From positions 8,499-60,882 of the forward strand of contig JALWRI010000080.1 in assembly GCA_026994225.1 (NCBI GenBank): a DNA stretch of 52,384 nt, in the 5' to 3' direction. Positions 45,401 through 52,384 of the stretch are shown piece by piece. The DNA is from Gammaproteobacteria bacterium (GTDB lineage Bacteria; Pseudomonadota; Gammaproteobacteria; GRL18). The stretch's first letter is position 1. The number at the start of each line of letters is the position of its first letter. The translations under genes were made by a program, and so were the position numbers. The notes below the pieces were generated by a model, which saw nothing but the letters and a program-made list of their open reading frames with translations, did no database searches and was not told where the DNA came from.

Positions 45401-47404
45401 ATGATTAAAAAGTTATTTGTTTTTATTATCTTGTGCGGTGGTATTGCTGCTGGATTATATTTTTCAGGTATGCTCAATGGCATGATGGGTGAAGATGAGG
45501 ACAGTTATGAGGAGGAAGAGGAGGTAGTAACAGCAACCTATACCGCACCCGAACCCATAGCTCCTCCAGTAATACAAAAACCACAACGGCAGTATTGGGA
45601 AAAAACAGGGGTAGATTGGAAAAAATACCAACGGGTACAGATAGATGCGGTAAAGGTAATAGGTAATAGTAATATGCTATCTATGCGTGATCAGCAAATG
45701 TTGGGTTCTTATTTCCAAAATGCAATGCGTAATGCGGTACAGCGTAAATATCGAGTTGTTAATAGTGCCGGAGAAGGCGTATTAAGAGTAGAGGCAGAAA
45801 TCACTGGAGTAACTTCTGCAGGCAATGCAGGAGAGGGAAATGTAGCAATGAATGGACGCTTGGTAGATTCTGTAACAGGCGATGTATTAGTCAAAATTTC
45901 AGATAGTAAATCAGGGGCTTTATTTAGTTCTACTGCGATATGGGGAGATATTACGAAAGGGTTTGATAATTGGGCTGAACAACTCTTTGGATTGTTAGTA
46001 AATAAATTAGGGCATGATATTGTCTATCATGATCCAGTAGAAGATGCAGAAAAAGCAAAAATATTAGAATTATTAAAACTGGCAGAACGGGATTTATTTT
46101 CTAATCGTTTAACAACACCGGAAGGTAATAATGCTTTAGAACGCTATCGAGAAGTGTTATTTAAAGATGCCAATAATAAGCAAGCAAAAAATGGCATTGA
46201 AAAGGTAGTAAAAAAATATGTTGCATGGGGAGAACGGGCTTTACGCCGCAATAATATAGACAGTGCAGAAATTTATCTGGATAAAGCTCGTGATATTTTA
46301 GATACACATCCTGCTGTATTGCGTTTAGAAGCGTTATTACGTGGTGGAACGGTGGTAAATACTGCACCCGCTAGTGTTTCGGTAGCGCAAACTGCACCAG
46401 CTGAAGCAACACCGGTAGCAGTAGAGACAGCCCCTCCTGTTGCAGCAATGACAGAAGAGCCAACATCTTCTGCACCAGCAGAAGAAACAGCTGCCCCAGA
46501 AACAGCCACTACAGAAGCTGCTCCGGTAGCAGCTCCTGAACCGAAAGCCTTTGATCCCTGGAATGGAAAACCCGGAGTAGGTAGTGCCAGCTTTTCGGGA
46601 TCTAAGGTATTTCCATTTATGTTGGGTTTGGAAACAACCGGAGAGGTGGCAAAAATTGTGATTGCAGCGAAAAAACGCTTAACAGATGCAGGGTTTGAAA
46701 TAGCGGGAGAATATAGCCCTTATGCAGGCACGCATGTTATAGCAGTTACTAATGCAACATTAAAACAAAATGCGGCTAAAAGTGAATTTGGGGGATATGG
46801 TGCAGCAATTCGGGTTGCCATAGCGAAAGTAGGAGAGCAAGTGCAAGTTACCTATACCAATCCTGTTTATATGGCAAAAATTTATCGTATGAATGGAGAT
46901 TTATCCAGTGTAGCGAATAAATTAGGGACGGCATTAGGAAAAGATAAAACCTTTGGTTCTAAAAAAGGGGTAAAACAAAGTGGGTTGAAAAAATGGCATT
47001 ATATGTTTGGAATGCCGTATTTTGATGATCAGGATGTGTTAGCAAAAAGTGCTGATTATCAATCTGCTGTGGGTAAAGTGGAAGCAGGTTTGGCAAGTGG
47101 CAAAGGGGGGACCAAGAAAGTATATCGTATTGATATACCTGGTAAAGATGAAACGCTCTTTGGTGTAGCCATAACGCAAGGTAAAGGCTCGGACGCAACA
47201 ATTATGCAAGCTATTGATGTGGGTGCGATAAAACATGCAGCACATTTACCTTATGAAATATTGGTATCAGGAGGAAAAGCGTATGCACTCAATGGTAAAT
47301 TTCGGATTGCGTTGAGCTTTCCTGATTTAACAATGGGGCAATTTGCCAGTATTAAATCTGCACCCGGGGCAATAGAAAGTAGCTTGAAGGCTGTAGCAGA
47401 GTAA
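45401..47404 (+). CDS. Large composite envelope protein (DUF3313-like + TPR-like + conserved C-terminal domain)
   Basis: The 667-residue product has a signal anchor at 5-28, then an acidic run (EDEDSYEEEEE). A domain at about 75-205 (YQRVQIDAVKVIGNSNM, GEGVLRVEAEITGVTSA, RLVDSVTGDVLVKISDS) resembles the DUF3313 lipoprotein family. A helical TPR-like region lies at 215-315, an Ala/Pro/Thr/Glu linker at 319-380, and a C-terminal domain at 400-667. That domain recalls DUF302 in its first part (GEVAKIVIAAKKRLTDAGFE) and continues with a Gly/Lys-rich region of conserved look (YRIDIPGKDETLFGVAIT). AGGGGG precedes ATG 45401. The function is not known. It lies 87 bases after the CHAT gene on the same strand. 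Confidence 0.8.
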   Translation: MIKKLFVFIILCGGIAAGLYFSGMLNGMMGEDEDSYEEEEEVVTATYTAPEPIAPPVIQKPQRQYWEKTGVDWKKYQRVQIDAVKVIGNSNMLSMRDQQMLGSYFQNAMRNAVQRKYRVVNSAGEGVLRVEAEITGVTSAGNAGEGNVAMNGRLVDSVTGDVLVKISDSKSGALFSSTAIWGDITKGFDNWAEQLFGLLVNKLGHDIVYHDPVEDAEKAKILELLKLAERDLFSNRLTTPEGNNALERYREVLFKDANNKQAKNGIEKVVKKYVAWGERALRRNNIDSAEIYLDKARDILDTHPAVLRLEALLRGGTVVNTAPASVSVAQTAPAEATPVAVETAPPVAAMTEEPTSSAPAEETAAPETATTEAAPVAAPEPKAFDPWNGKPGVGSASFSGSKVFPFMLGLETTGEVAKIVIAAKKRLTDAGFEIAGEYSPYAGTHVIAVTNATLKQNAAKSEFGGYGAAIRVAIAKVGEQVQVTYTNPVYMAKIYRMNGDLSSVANKLGTALGKDKTFGSKKGVKQSGLKKWHYMFGMPYFDDQDVLAKSADYQSAVGKVEAGLASGKGGTKKVYRIDIPGKDETLFGVAITQGKGSDATIMQAIDVGAIKHAAHLPYEILVSGGKAYALNGKFRIALSFPDLTMGQFASIKSAPGAIESSLKAVAE

Positions 47405-47409
47405 AAAAT

Positions 47410-47443
47410 ATAAGGCTTACTATCATCAAATAGTAAGCCTTAT
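47410..47443 (+). terminator. Strong hairpin terminator after the composite protein gene
   Basis: A perfect 14-bp stem (ATAAGGCTTACTAT with ATAGTAAGCCTTAT) with a 6-base loop starts 6 bases after the stop codon. The plus-strand tail is AAAAGG rather than T-rich, so a Rho-independent stop is likely but not classic. Confidence 0.7.
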
Positions 47444-47538
47444 AAAAGGTATTCACTGTGGAAAATATGCCGCTGCTTGCTAAATAAACAATTCCCCATT
47501 ACTATTACAAACTAGATTATCTTTAGGAGAGTAAAAAA

Positions 47539-47751
47539 ATGGCCGATTGGAGAAAAGTAGCAAAAGCATTTGCTTTAGGTGATGGGCATGTGAGTGAAAA
47601 AGAGGTGAATATACTGCGTGAAAATATTTTAGATGATGGGCATATTAGTGGTCGTGAAATGGACTTTTTATATGAAATAAAACAAGAAGCTAAAACCTGT
47701 GTGAAATTATTGGATGAACTTATTGCTGATTGTGAAAAGATTAAATCATAA
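47539..47751 (+). CDS. 70-residue protein with two EF-hand-like half motifs
   Basis: A small acidic cytoplasmic protein with AGGAGA 8 bases before its ATG. Two copies of a 12-residue motif are visible: DGHVSEKEVNIL at 15-26 and DGHISGREMDFL at 33-44, period 18. Each matches the second half of an EF-hand loop (D-G-x-I/V-S-x-x-E). The first-half Ca ligands are largely absent, so metal binding is doubtful. The C-terminal third is helical with one Cys. The function is not known. It starts a short run of two genes, 11 bases before the next one. Confidence 0.75.
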   Translation: MADWRKVAKAFALGDGHVSEKEVNILRENILDDGHISGREMDFLYEIKQEAKTCVKLLDELIADCEKIKS

Positions 47752-47762
47752 GGAATAGTATC

Positions 47763-48113
47763 ATGCAAGCAGGTAAAATATCGGGATTATTCTTGATTGT
47801 CACCTTGTTTTTATCTTCTCCCTTTGCGTTTGCATCCAGTAAGGTAAGTCATTGTAAGGGGCAACTCCAAAAACAATGTGACAATGACAAAGCATGTACA
47901 TGGGTGCAAGGATACATCACAAAAAAGGGAAAGAAAATAAAATCTTATTGTCGTAGTAGTACAAAAAATACGCAAGCAAATAAAAAAGGGAATAAGCAGG
48001 CAAAAACATTACAGGGTAATTCGGATAAAAGACTGGATAAAGGAAAAAGAAGCCTTTCTGGCAAGGGAGTAAAGCTAAAGTCTGAGCAGAAAAAAACGAT
48101 TTCTAACAAATAG
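47763..48113 (+). CDS. Small secreted four-cysteine, lysine-rich protein
   Basis: The 116-residue precursor has a signal peptide (about 1-24, cut near AFASS). A short domain follows with four Cys (HCKGQLQKQC, then ACTWVQGYITKKG, SYCRS) that could form two disulfides. A C-terminal tail of about 50 residues is rich in Lys, Asn and Gln and likely disordered. The C-x-W-V-x-GY-x-KKG pattern is one I recall in small exported bacterial proteins of unknown function. AGGAA lies before the ATG. The basic tail could bind nucleic acid or polyanions outside the cell, which is inference. Confidence 0.75.
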   Translation: MQAGKISGLFLIVTLFLSSPFAFASSKVSHCKGQLQKQCDNDKACTWVQGYITKKGKKIKSYCRSSTKNTQANKKGNKQAKTLQGNSDKRLDKGKRSLSGKGVKLKSEQKKTISNK

Positions 48114-48140
48114 ATATTCCTGCAATAGCAAGAAGCATTA

Positions 48141-49241
48141 TTAATTTTTGTTACAGCCGAGGAGGGTTTCTTGAACCGCCACTAGCGTAGGGATATGTGT
48201 TTCTTTTACCATGATAATCAGTGCTTTGGCATTGATTCGTGTTGCAGCTAAAGGATGGGTGATAACTTCATTATTATCATTGATATAAGCCATAGCCGTA
48301 CCCTGGTTTGCCTGCATAAGTTTACAAACTATGTCTGCCCAGGATAAATCTTGTATGGCTATATCATAACGCCGGTTATGATTATCATCATGGGTAAATA
48401 AATTTTCCAATACGCGTTCAGATCCGGGTGCAACTAAAGCACGAATAATTAATTCAGGATACGCACGCATAGGACGAATTAAGGCATCTGCTCCTGCATC
48501 TGTTAAGCGTTGTCGATTGCTATCGTTAACACATTCAGCCAAGATAAAAGCATTTTTGGAGGGATAATTTTGTAAACGATGTAAAATATCGAAATTGATA
48601 CTATCAGACAGGCTGTCTGTTTCTTGTCTGGCAATAACAATAATATAACGGGCTTTATCAATATTCACCATTTCCAAATCAGGATTATTATTACCTCGAC
48701 CATGAATATGTTGGATGCCTAAATTACGTAGATTTTGAGGTAAGCCATCAGGGAAACACTGCGTTAAAATTTGGATAGGAATATGTTGAAATTCCGGATT
48801 ATCTCGTAATTGTGAGCATAAACGCAGAAAGTAACTCGTATAATTTTGTTGTGGTGCATTGATTATGACAATATGATCTTGCATGTTCCATCTCCAATAG
48901 CCACGTAACATCCGTTCACGGCGTTCAATACGGTAATCAAAGTAATGACCTGCCATTTGTGCTAGTATAAAAATCCCTGCTGCATATAACAAGAGCATAG
49001 TGCTAATTTGTCCAGCAGGTGTTTGCGCTGAAATATCACCATAACCAACGGTTGTAACGGTTGTCATCGTTAACCACAATGCTGTAAACCAACTTAAATC
49101 TTCAAAAAAATGCATTGCTAATATATGTAGCAATACAATTATAATAAAAAATTGTAATAAATTACGTATATGAGCGAACAAAGAATTATCGAGTAAATAG
49201 CGAATTCTACGTTGGCGTAATTTAATAAGTAGTTGTAACAT
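48141..49241 (-). CDS. Two-span K+ channel with RCK/TrkA-N-like domain
   Basis: The 366-residue protein has a membrane span at about 28-45, a pore helix and the selectivity filter TVGYGD at 64-69. A second span lies at 80-97. A cytoplasmic Rossmann-type region (about 117-240) and a C-terminal domain follow. The filter is perfect for K+. In the Rossmann part the usual GxGxxG nucleotide loop reads INAPQQN, so classical NAD(H)/ATP binding may be lost. A tetramer is expected from the family. The gene is divergent from the secreted paralog pair, with 255 bases between. Confidence 0.9.
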   Translation of the reverse strand: MLQLLIKLRQRRIRYLLDNSLFAHIRNLLQFFIIIVLLHILAMHFFEDLSWFTALWLTMTTVTTVGYGDISAQTPAGQISTMLLLYAAGIFILAQMAGHYFDYRIERRERMLRGYWRWNMQDHIVIINAPQQNYTSYFLRLCSQLRDNPEFQHIPIQILTQCFPDGLPQNLRNLGIQHIHGRGNNNPDLEMVNIDKARYIIVIARQETDSLSDSINFDILHRLQNYPSKNAFILAECVNDSNRQRLTDAGADALIRPMRAYPELIIRALVAPGSERVLENLFTHDDNHNRRYDIAIQDLSWADIVCKLMQANQGTAMAYINDNNEVITHPLAATRINAKALIIMVKETHIPTLVAVQETLLGCNKN

Positions 49242-49361
49242 AGTAACTGATGGTTTTTTAAGGTAATTATTCTTTTTTTTATTTAGGGATAACTATAATA
49301 TATTATAAGAGTAGCTGTATAGGTTTAAATTAAGTTAAATAAAGAAAATAAATATGTGGTA

Positions 49362-49379
49362 ATGACAAAATTTTGTCAT
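49362..49379. promoter_or_regulatory. Perfect 18-bp palindrome, candidate operator
   Basis: ATGACAAAATTTTGTCAT is a perfect inverted repeat with no spacer. It lies between the divergent K+ channel and secreted-protein genes, about 15 bases before a candidate -35 element. The layout suits a dimeric repressor or activator site. Which protein binds is unknown. Confidence 0.5.
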
Positions 49380-49391
49380 AAGGTAAGATAT

Positions 49392-49420
49392 TTGGATAAA
49401 TAATTGGTACACTTTGATAT
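49392..49420 (+). promoter_or_regulatory. Candidate promoter for the secreted paralog pair
   Basis: TTGGAT (49392-49397), a 17-base spacer and TGATAT (49415-49420) read toward ATG 49497. It is moderate only, in AT-rich DNA. Confidence 0.35.
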
Positions 49421-49496
49421 AATAATAATAAACCTTAAAAAAAATATGTTTTGCGGAGAATGTAATTATCTTGATGACTAAAATTGGAGCGATATA

Positions 49497-50330
49497 ATGC
49501 GATATTGTTTAACACGATTTATTTTTTTGCTATTACTGTGTTTATCACAATGGACTATAGCAGAACCCTCAATGAAATTGACCTTAACACAGCCTAAAGA
49601 CAGTGCTGGAGATAAAGCGGAGAATACACCAGCTAATTCAGATGCTATTTGGTTACCGTGTGGATTTGGAAAAGATAAAGATGGCAAACTCTTGACAGAA
49701 TTAAGTGCTATAAAGATCGAGTTAGAATATACACCCGAAGATCGCAGTGGTGATCGAAGTAATGTGTATGTTTTTTTAACCAATGGTGATGATGTATTTT
49801 GGTTTGTTAAAGATATTGTTGGGATCAGCGAATTAAATGGGGCATTTATTACTCAGGTGGATAAAAATATTGTTACCATGACACAAGCTATCAATGCGGT
49901 TCCACCGCCTCCTTATCATAATATTGGATTACCTGCTTTTGAGAGTCCGATTAAAGAAACCTTACTAGGAGGGGATATTATTTTCAGTGGTATTACCGAT
50001 CATCAAGGAAATAGTGTACCGGGTTTAAAACATGGTATTTGGCAATTATATGCGATTGTTGCAGATGCTGAATTTGAAGAAGCGCTATTTCCTGGTGTAG
50101 CAGAAGTACCTGAAACACCCGGTGCGTGTACGATTGCACAATTTAACTTTTCTGAGGCAGATTGTATTGCTGCTGGAGGTGTTTATACTGCGCCTATAGC
50201 TGCTGTACCTGGTTTAACGACAGAATATACCAGTATTGATAATCCTGCTGCTTGGGCGGCCTGGGATGTTGCCACTATTATTGTAGGTAAAGGTTGGTAT
50301 GATGGTACAAGCACGGATACGTGTAAATAA
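49497..50330 (+). CDS. Secreted protein, first of two tandem paralogs
   Basis: The 277-residue precursor has a signal peptide (about 1-22, cut near TIA). The mature part starts PSMKLTLTQPKDSAGD. Features shared with the next gene are IWLPCG near residue 51, LEY-x-PED, NGDDV-x-WF, the segment WDVATIIVGK and a terminal DTCK. Both conserved Cys could form a disulfide. It carries an insert around 190-245 (two Cys, EADCIAAGGVYTAP) that the second copy lacks. I do not recognise the family. A ribosome site (GGAGCG) precedes the ATG. It is likely surface or periplasmic. Confidence 0.85.
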   Translation: MRYCLTRFIFLLLLCLSQWTIAEPSMKLTLTQPKDSAGDKAENTPANSDAIWLPCGFGKDKDGKLLTELSAIKIELEYTPEDRSGDRSNVYVFLTNGDDVFWFVKDIVGISELNGAFITQVDKNIVTMTQAINAVPPPPYHNIGLPAFESPIKETLLGGDIIFSGITDHQGNSVPGLKHGIWQLYAIVADAEFEEALFPGVAEVPETPGACTIAQFNFSEADCIAAGGVYTAPIAAVPGLTTEYTSIDNPAAWAAWDVATIIVGKGWYDGTSTDTCK

Positions 50331-50361
50331 ACCAGCTCAAATGTGTTGGAGGAGAAAAAAA

Positions 50362-51069
50362 ATGAATAAATTATATGCTGTGCTAACCTTTTTACTGGTG
50401 TGTATAACACAAATGGTGTGGGCAGGAAAACCTGTTATGAAGCTAACATTAAGCGTTCCTGGTGAAACTGCTGCAGATGTTGCAGGTAATTTACCAGCAC
50501 ATAAATCCAATATCTGGTTACCTTGTGGTTATGCAACGAATGAAGATGGTGATGACTTAATTTCAACAGCAAGCAGTGTTTTTAAATTGGATTTGGAATA
50601 TTTTCCAGAAGATGAGGAAGCACAACCATTAGAAACGTATTTATTTGCAGTAAATGGTGATGATGTAATTTGGTTTGAACGTGTAACATCTGGTGCAAGC
50701 GGTGCATTACCTACAGTGAGTGTTAATAATCAACTCGATACGGCAGCTACTATTGCAGCGTTACAAAACGGTAATCCGAATGTTCCATTGAGTAAATATA
50801 GGGATATTACGCCAGGATTTGCTATTGAGACAATAAAAGAAGCATTTTTATCAGGACCTTTGATTATTACTGGATTATCTACCGGTAATTGGACATTCTT
50901 TGGTATCTTGAGTAAAGAAAATTCTTTTGTGTTTAACGATCCTGGCACATGGGTAGTATGGGATGTCGCAACGATGATTGTTGGAAAAAGTTGGAATGCA
51001 CCTAAACAACAACCTTTATCTACAGGGGGCAGTTCGTCCGTTCCGGATACCTGTAAAACAGAACTTTAG
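50362..51069 (+). CDS. Secreted protein, second of two tandem paralogs
   Basis: The 235-residue precursor starts at ATG 50362, with GGAGGAG at 50348-50354. An in-frame extension to 50299 overlaps the first copy and is rejected. It has a signal peptide (1-21, cut near VWAGK). The mature part parallels the neighbour: PVMKLTLSVPGETAAD, SNIWLPCG, LEYFPED, NGDDVIWFE, WVVWDVATMIVGK and DTCK. It lacks the neighbour's Cys-containing insert and has a Gln/Ser-rich end. It follows the first copy by 31 bases, so the pair is an operon born of duplication. Function unknown. Confidence 0.85.
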   Translation: MNKLYAVLTFLLVCITQMVWAGKPVMKLTLSVPGETAADVAGNLPAHKSNIWLPCGYATNEDGDDLISTASSVFKLDLEYFPEDEEAQPLETYLFAVNGDDVIWFERVTSGASGALPTVSVNNQLDTAATIAALQNGNPNVPLSKYRDITPGFAIETIKEAFLSGPLIITGLSTGNWTFFGILSKENSFVFNDPGTWVVWDVATMIVGKSWNAPKQQPLSTGGSSSVPDTCKTEL

Positions 51070-51087
51070 CAAAAAAATTTGCCATCC

Positions 51088-51116
51088 ATCCCCTGATTGA
51101 ATATAAATGAGGGGAT
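51088..51116. terminator. Probable bidirectional terminator between paralogs and GGDEF gene
   Basis: ATCCCCT pairs with AGGGGAT across a 15-base loop between convergent genes. The stem is short and the T-runs are weak. Confidence 0.5.
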
Positions 51117-51121
51117 AGATA

Positions 51122-52009
51122 TTAATTATAAGTGTTAATAATAACACGGTTACGCCCACTGGCTTTTGCTTGGTACAATGCTTTATCGGCTTTTTCAAAT
51201 AAGGTATTGAGTGAATGGAAAGTTTGCTCTTGTGTACTAATACCAATTGAGGTGGTGAGTGGAATGATGGTATCTTTATAGATAAATTCTGTGCATTCTA
51301 TACGATAACGGATACGTTCTGCTAATATTTTGGCAGACAAGGGAATAGTGTTGGGCAAGAACATAATAAATTCTTCTCCCCCATAACGGGCAAGTAAATC
51401 AGAACTTCGTTTTTCTTCTGCTAAAATATTAGCGAACTGTTGTAAGATAGCATCACCGGCTAAATGCCCATAATTATCATTGACGTGTTTGAAATGATCA
51501 ATATCAAGGACTAATAAACTACTGTTAGAGTAATGTTGTCGGCGGTTCTTTTCTTGTTGGTAAGTATTGTCAAACCATTGCCTATTAGCAATACCTGTTA
51601 AGGCATCAAGATTAACAGTAGCAAGTAATTCTCTATCCCGTTTTACTTCTGTATAGGTTTTATATTCTAACTTACATTCATACGATCCTAATTGTAAACG
51701 GGCATCGGCTGTCAATATAGTTTTTTTAATCGGTTGAGTATTTAAATATGTGCCATTAGTCGAATTGAGATCATGAATGATAATACCTTGTTGGCTGATA
51801 TATATTTGACAATGTAAACGGGAAATTTGTGTATCGTCTAAAATAATATTTGCTTGATCTGATCGTCCTATTGTTTTAGGCATTTCAGTAATGAGGTGAT
51901 ATTGTTTAGGAGCGAGTATAACAAGGTAAGGGAATACCGTTTCCGTATTTTGAAAAATTTTTTTTTCATCCACAATAATGGTTGTGGTGCCTTGATGATG
52001 TTTACTCAT
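51122..52009 (-). CDS. Diguanylate cyclase with N-terminal FHA domain
   Basis: This 295-residue cytoplasmic protein makes cyclic-di-GMP. An FHA phosphothreonine-reading domain lies at about 40-105 (IGRSDQANIILDDTQISRLH, DLNSTNGTYLN, with the conserved Arg, Ser and His). A GGDEF domain at about 135-290 follows (DALTGIANRQWF, DIDHFKHVND, GGEEF). The GGEEF active site is intact, and the inhibitory I-site RSSD lies at the usual place before it. The cyclase is thus likely active and product-inhibited. The FHA suggests control by Ser/Thr phosphorylation. No good ribosome site is visible before ATG 52009. IS200/IS605 sequence lies upstream on the same strand. Confidence 0.93.
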   Translation of the reverse strand: MSKHHQGTTTIIVDEKKIFQNTETVFPYLVILAPKQYHLITEMPKTIGRSDQANIILDDTQISRLHCQIYISQQGIIIHDLNSTNGTYLNTQPIKKTILTADARLQLGSYECKLEYKTYTEVKRDRELLATVNLDALTGIANRQWFDNTYQQEKNRRQHYSNSSLLVLDIDHFKHVNDNYGHLAGDAILQQFANILAEEKRSSDLLARYGGEEFIMFLPNTIPLSAKILAERIRYRIECTEFIYKDTIIPLTTSIGISTQEQTFHSLNTLFEKADKALYQAKASGRNRVIINTYN

Positions 52010-52061
52010 AGAGAGATGCTATCATAATTATTTTTTATGAACAAAAGATGCAGGGCGCAGT

Positions 52062-52081
52062 CTCGCTCCTTCAGGGGCGAG
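52062..52081. repeat. IS200/IS605 end hairpin
   Basis: CTCGCTCC pairs with GGGGCGAG (one G-T pair, TTCA loop) 13 bases after the tnpA stop. Such subterminal hairpins are recognised by the Y1 transposase. Confidence 0.6.
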
Positions 52082-52094
52082 TTAGCCCGTGATG

Positions 52095-52384
52095 TCAGGA
52101 CGGTGCATTTTGTTGTTGCATATACTTTTTGACCGCGCTCAATGAAGCACCGCTCGTTGATACAACACAATAACTGGGCGACCAGAATTGCTTGCCCCAC
52201 AAACAATGCTTTATTTTGTCGAAATGGTTGCGTCTTGATATGTAAGACGATTTTCCTTTTAACTTACCCACTAAATGAGCAATGGCAAGTTTAGGGAGAA
52301 CCGATACGATTAAATAACAATGATTATCCTCAGCATTAAACTCCAGTAATTCACATTCCATTTGCAGGCAGGTTTCTGTAATGG
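52095..52384 (-). CDS. tnpA: IS200/IS605 Y1 transposase TnpA, partial
   Basis: The frame is open to the window edge, and the visible 96 residues are the C-terminal two thirds of TnpA. They contain WELLEF-like CELLEFN, LVGKLKGKSSYISRR and KQFWSPSYCVV, and end KKYMQQQNAPS with the catalytic Tyr in KKYMQQQ. The usual HUH metal site (ADHVH or ADHIH) reads EDNHCY here: the first His is kept, the second is Tyr. The element may therefore be inactive. Similar IS200 proteins are about 140 residues. The N-terminus lies outside. Confidence 0.85.
   Translation of the reverse strand, partial: ITETCLQMECELLEFNAEDNHCYLIVSVLPKLAIAHLVGKLKGKSSYISRRNHFDKIKHCLWGKQFWSPSYCVVSTSGASLSAVKKYMQQQNAPS

Larger units (their letters stand above)
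52010..52384 (-). mobile_element. IS200/IS605-family insertion sequence, right part
   Basis: The stretch holds the 3' part of tnpA and the end hairpin. The other end lies beyond the window. The exact left border in the window (about 52020-52060) is not definable without a reference. IS200/IS605 elements lack terminal inverted repeats and do not duplicate their target. Confidence 0.75.

Noticed and set aside
49497-51069. Tandem paralogs as a toxin/immunity or contact-inhibition locus
   Set aside because: Both copies are exported and similar along their whole length; no toxin domain, immunity-like partner or two-partner secretion gene is present.

Overview
The window is AT-rich chromosomal DNA of a gammaproteobacterium. 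The evidence is a set of gammaproteobacterial gene blocks: tRNA-Asp/ppiD, rplM-rpsI, ftsY-ftsE-ftsX-rpoH facing rsmD-coaD-yfhL, ubiD/ubiA, glnL-ntrC and a sigma-32 factor with an RpoH box. Outer-membrane parts (a trimeric porin and a pilus-type secretin) confirm a Gram-negative cell. A pyrophosphate-type-like phosphofructokinase, a phosphoglucose isomerase of the transaldolase-fusion type, an MSHA-like pilus cluster and a TPR-CHAT protein recall Thiotrichales or Methylococcales. That placement is inference and the genus is not identified.

Layout. 1-4654 (+): the end of tRNA-Asp with a terminator, ppiD, fabI and an orphan two-domain peptide ABC ATPase. 4666-13714 (-): a seven-gene MSHA/type IV pilus-like operon in the order secretin (mshL), TPR protein (mshN), ATPase (mshE), platform (mshG), PilM-PilN-like fusion, PilO/MshJ-like, MshK-like. 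It holds no pilin and no mshM. 14091-17623 (-): ubiD, an unusual phosphofructokinase and ubiA. 17696-23751 (+): uvrD, a Tat-exported TRAP binding protein, and the nitrogen two-component pair glnL-ntrC. 23778-31719 (-): a 1270-residue FAD/Fe-S dehydrogenase, a porin, pgi and rplM-rpsI. 32025-34909: small envelope proteins, an apparent IS200/IS605 remnant, a DUF5610-like protein, ccoS and a 33-residue membrane protein. 34989-38670 (-): rpoH, ftsX, ftsE, ftsY. 38795-40202 (+): rsmD, coaD, ferredoxin.

40260-51069 is the accessory part. It holds a ribbon-helix-helix protein, a penicillin-acylase-family hydrolase overlapping closely with an exported TPR-CHAT protease, and a large composite envelope protein. 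These are followed by two very small proteins, a K+ channel, and two tandem paralogous secreted proteins whose promoter region carries a perfect 18-bp palindrome. An FHA-GGDEF diguanylate cyclase and the end of an IS200/IS605 tnpA close the window.

Working together: MshE carries the consensus c-di-GMP-binding MshEN motif and the FHA-GGDEF protein looks catalytically intact, so surface behaviour is plausibly c-di-GMP controlled. FtsY/E/X and RpoH link membrane-protein targeting, division and heat shock. UbiD/UbiA supply ubiquinone. The most novel material is the exported acylase/CHAT/composite-protein cluster, the rearranged pilin-free pilus operon, the tandem secreted paralogs and the 33-residue protein. 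No CRISPR array, prophage, rRNA operon or replication origin was seen.
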